From Actinomycetota bacterium (lineage in GTDB: Bacteria > Actinomycetota > Humimicrobiia > Humimicrobiales > Humimicrobiaceae), in the NCBI GenBank assembly GCA_028696435.1, contig JAQVHC010000053.1, positions 1-8,480 of the forward strand: 8,480 bases of DNA, written 5' to 3'. Made by a program: the position numbers and the translations under genes. The notes under the pieces are model-generated. The model worked only from the letters and a program-made list of their open reading frames with translations. It had not been told where the DNA came from and did no database searches. This document shows positions 6,085-8,480 of the stretch, piece after piece. Every line of letters begins with the position of its first letter. Position 1 is the stretch's first letter.

Positions 6085-7215
6085 ATGAAAAAGAAAATAA
6101 TAATATGCAGTGGCGGGACAGGCGGACACATTTATCCTGCTCTGGCTATTGTTGAGGCTATAAGGGACAATTATCCGTTGTGTGAAATTCTTTTTATCAG
6201 TAGCAAAAAGGGTCCTGGTATTGAAATCCTTGAACAATACAATATAAATCATATAACAATTAAATCATGCGGGCTGGTTATGAATGTAAATATGTTAAGA
6301 AAGATTTTTAATGCAATAAAGTTTTTTTATTTTTATATTATTGGTTTTTTCCAATCTTTAAGAATAGTGCTGGGTTTTAAACCTGATATAATACTTGGTA
6401 TGGGTGGTTATATATGTGCTCCTGTGCTTTCGGCCGGGATTTTAACAGGTACAAAGATAGCACTGCATGAACAAAATTATATTCCGGGGAGATTAAACAG
6501 TTTTTTTTCAAGATTTGCAAAATATATTTTTATTAGTTTTAAAGATACTGCTAAATACCTGAAGGCAGAGAAAGATAGAATAATCTTTACCGGAAATCCT
6601 TTAAGAAAAACAATAAGAAAGCGGAAGAATCTGGAGCCTGATTTTAAAAAATGGGGCCTTGAAAAGGGAAGATTTACTATAGTTGCTTTTGGAGGAAGTC
6701 TTGGTGCGCAAAAGATAAATAATACTGTTATGGGATTGTATGATTATTTTAAAGATAATGATAAAATTCAGATTTTGCTCATTTCGGGGAAACGTTTTTA
6801 TGATAGTCTAATAGAAACTAAAAAAAATATTATTGACTCTAAAGATAAAATTATTTTCAGGGTTTTTGATTATATAAGTGAAATGGATGAAATATATAGA
6901 TTGGCTGACCTTGTGATTTCGAGGGCAGGTGCAAATACTATATCAGAGCTAATGGAATATAACATTCCTTCAATACTTGTGCCATATCCTCATGCAGTTG
7001 CAAATCATCAGTTTTATAATGCAGATTTTCTGGTAAGGAATGGTAAGGCTATTATGGTTGAGGATAAGGACTTGAGTGAAAAAAGACTGGTTGAATTAAT
7101 AGAGATTCTCGCTGAATCTGATTGGAAAAAATATAAAGAAATGAAAAGCATTGTAATTAATGATACTGTAGCGGACAGTGCAGGATTAATTGCTGCTAAA
7201 CTAATGGAGAGTTAA
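6085..7215 (+). CDS. murG: UDP-GlcNAc:lipid I N-acetylglucosaminyltransferase MurG
   Basis: Peripheral membrane GT-B glycosyltransferase that adds GlcNAc to lipid I on the inner face of the membrane, making lipid II, the substrate of FtsW. The 376 residues are near the family length. The N-terminal domain has CSGGTGGHIYPALA (8-21), LGMGGYICAPV (104-114) and HEQNYIPGRLN (128-138). GNPLR (170-174) lies near the domain junction. The C-terminal UDP-GlcNAc-binding domain has FGGSLGAQKIN (202-212), where the family often has GGSQGA, then SRAGANTISEL (279-289) and PYPHAVANHQFYNA (300-313). Two hydrophobic stretches near 75-98 (KFFYFYIIGFF) fit the membrane-facing patch of the N-terminal domain. It is separated from ftsW by the only sizeable gap in the window. 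Its last codons contain the ribosome binding site of murC, so the two are translationally linked. Confidence 0.98.
   Translation: MKKKIIICSGGTGGHIYPALAIVEAIRDNYPLCEILFISSKKGPGIEILEQYNINHITIKSCGLVMNVNMLRKIFNAIKFFYFYIIGFFQSLRIVLGFKPDIILGMGGYICAPVLSAGILTGTKIALHEQNYIPGRLNSFFSRFAKYIFISFKDTAKYLKAEKDRIIFTGNPLRKTIRKRKNLEPDFKKWGLEKGRFTIVAFGGSLGAQKINNTVMGLYDYFKDNDKIQILLISGKRFYDSLIETKKNIIDSKDKIIFRVFDYISEMDEIYRLADLVISRAGANTISELMEYNIPSILVPYPHAVANHQFYNADFLVRNGKAIMVEDKDLSEKRLVELIEILAESDWKKYKEMKSIVINDTVADSAGLIAAKLMES
7206..7211 (+). promoter_or_regulatory. Ribosome binding site of murC, inside the end of murG
   Basis: GGAGAG lies in the last codons of murG, five bases before TTG 7217. It is the strongest Shine-Dalgarno-like site I see in the window and decides the murC start. 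Its overlap with murG suggests coupled translation. Confidence 0.75.
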
Positions 7216-7216
7216 A

Positions 7217-8480
7217 TTGGATAACCTGAATGATAATTTAGAAAAAAGTAAAAGGATTTTTCTGATCGGTATAGGTGGTGCAGGAATGAGTGCAATTGCC
7301 CAGGTACTTTATGGAATGGGATTTGAAGTATCAGGCTCGGATATAAAGGAATCACACTACACCAACTTTTTAAAAAATAGTGGTATAGAAATATTTATCG
7401 GACATTCAAAAGAAAATATTAAAGGTGCTGATATCGTAGGCTATTCATCTGCAATACCTGATAGTAATGTGGAACTGGTTGCTGCCAGAGAGAAAAAAAT
7501 CCCTGTACTTGCCCGTTCAGATATACTGGCATGGATATTGAACAAAAGAAAAGGCATAGCTATTGCCGGGACCCATGGAAAGACCACTACAACTTCTATG
7601 ATTTCTCTAATTTTTAGAGGTCTGGGACTGGACCCGATTATAATGGTTGGAGGGGAGTTAAATGAGCTTGGCTCAAATGCCAGATATGGAAAAGGTGAAT
7701 ATGTAATTGCTGAAGCAGATGAAAGTGATGGTTCTTTCCTTAAGTACAGTCCATTTATAAGTGTTGTTACAAATATTGAAGGTGATCACTTTGATTTTTA
7801 TAGAGATATTGATGAGATTAAAAACAGTTTTGCAAAATTTATTTCTAATACATCTCCTGATGGATTTGTAATAATGAATGGCGATGAACCATTGCTCAGG
7901 GATATTTCCAGATTAAGTAATGGAGAAGTCGTATATTATGGGATAAACCCTGAAAATCATATTTATGCGGAAGACATAAAATTTGCTAACTTTACATCTT
8001 CCTATACGCTGGTTATTACAGGCAGGGACGGTAAAAGAAAGAAGTTAGAGATTTTTTTAAATGTACCGGGCATTCATAATGTAAAAAATAGCCTGGCCGC
8101 TCTGGCAGTGTGCTATAGTTTAAATTTTGACATGGAGAAAGCAGCCGGTATATTAAGATATTTTACCGGTGTCAGAAGAAGATTTGAAAAAAGAGGGGAG
8201 AAGAAAGGCGTTCTGATTTTTGATGATTATGCACATCACCCTTCTGAAGTAAGAGCAACTCTTGAGGCTGCTGCAAAAGAGAAAAAAAATAGAATAATTG
8301 TAGTTTTCCAACCCCACAGATATTCGCGACTGGCAAATTTGAAGGATAAGTTTGATGGCTGTTTTGATGAAAGTGATATTTTAGTTGTTACAGATGTCTA
8401 TGCATCAGGTGAGTTACCAATTCCAGGAATTACTGGTAAGACCCTGGTTGATATTTTATTAGATAATGGTTTTAAAGGTA
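7217..8480 (+). CDS. murC: UDP-MurNAc:L-alanine ligase MurC, 5' part (first 421 residues)
   Basis: First of the Mur ligases, joining L-Ala to UDP-MurNAc with ATP. The frame has no stop and runs off the window; the family is usually about 450-490 residues, so only the last part is missing. The N-terminal UDP-binding domain shows IFLIGIGGAGMSAIA (14-28) and SGSD. The ATPase domain has P-loop AGTHGKTTTT (117-126), EADESDGSF (166-174), TNIEGDHFD and VPGIHNVKNSLAAL. The C-terminal domain has FDDYAHHPSEV (335-345) and FQPHRYSR (364-371). The start is read as TTG 7217, one base after the murG stop. An in-frame TAA at 7202-7204 limits extension upstream, and the first in-frame ATG (7286) falls inside the glycine-rich GIGGAGMS motif and is too late. 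CTG 7226 is the only other nearby option. GGAGAG at 7206-7211 is well spaced for TTG. No murB is fused or inserted between murG and murC. Confidence 0.96.
   Translation, partial: MDNLNDNLEKSKRIFLIGIGGAGMSAIAQVLYGMGFEVSGSDIKESHYTNFLKNSGIEIFIGHSKENIKGADIVGYSSAIPDSNVELVAAREKKIPVLARSDILAWILNKRKGIAIAGTHGKTTTTSMISLIFRGLGLDPIIMVGGELNELGSNARYGKGEYVIAEADESDGSFLKYSPFISVVTNIEGDHFDFYRDIDEIKNSFAKFISNTSPDGFVIMNGDEPLLRDISRLSNGEVVYYGINPENHIYAEDIKFANFTSSYTLVITGRDGKRKKLEIFLNVPGIHNVKNSLAALAVCYSLNFDMEKAAGILRYFTGVRRRFEKRGEKKGVLIFDDYAHHPSEVRATLEAAAKEKKNRIIVVFQPHRYSRLANLKDKFDGCFDESDILVVTDVYASGELPIPGITGKTLVDILLDNGFKG

Overview
This window is one continuous stretch of a division and cell wall (dcw) cluster, read entirely from the + strand: murE (3' end only), murF, mraY, murD, ftsW, murG and murC (5' part only). 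All seven were recognised from family motifs in the translations. I see no RNA gene, mobile element, CRISPR array, attachment site or minus-strand gene, and the window does not hold an evident new biological system. The points of interest are small-scale structure at gene ends and in the one sizeable gap.

Organism: the DNA is clearly AT-rich, with heavy use of AGA/AGG and ATA codons. MurE carries the DNPR motif expected of the meso-diaminopimelate-adding type. The gene order, with murC directly after murG, occurs in Actinomycetota and many Gram-negative groups and differs from the Bacillus order. A few MraY motifs (DGP..H..K.GTPTMGG, QRSLGLR) recall actinobacterial MraY as I remember it. A low-GC actinobacterial lineage, an Atribacterota-like bacterium or a clostridium would all fit. 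I cannot decide between them from this window.

Layout: murE ends at 680. A 51-bp gap holding a 16-bp-period tandem duplication leads to murF (732-2168). mraY (2183-3196) and murD (3203-4702) follow with gaps of 14 and 6 bp, then ftsW (4736-5890) after 33 bp. The only real break is the 194-bp gap at 5891-6084, which holds a degenerate duplication of the ftsW end, an ATT-repeat palindrome and a dense series of TTAA/GTTAA motifs. murG is at 6085-7215. murC starts one base after the murG stop with a TTG codon and runs off the window.

How the genes work together: MurC, MurD, MurE and MurF add L-Ala, D-Glu, the third residue and D-Ala-D-Ala in turn to UDP-MurNAc in the cytoplasm. MraY moves the product onto undecaprenyl phosphate to give lipid I, MurG adds GlcNAc to give lipid II, and FtsW polymerises lipid II at the septum. 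Tight spacing argues for one transcript at least from murE to ftsW. The gap before murG is the only place where separate control of murG-murC seems plausible.
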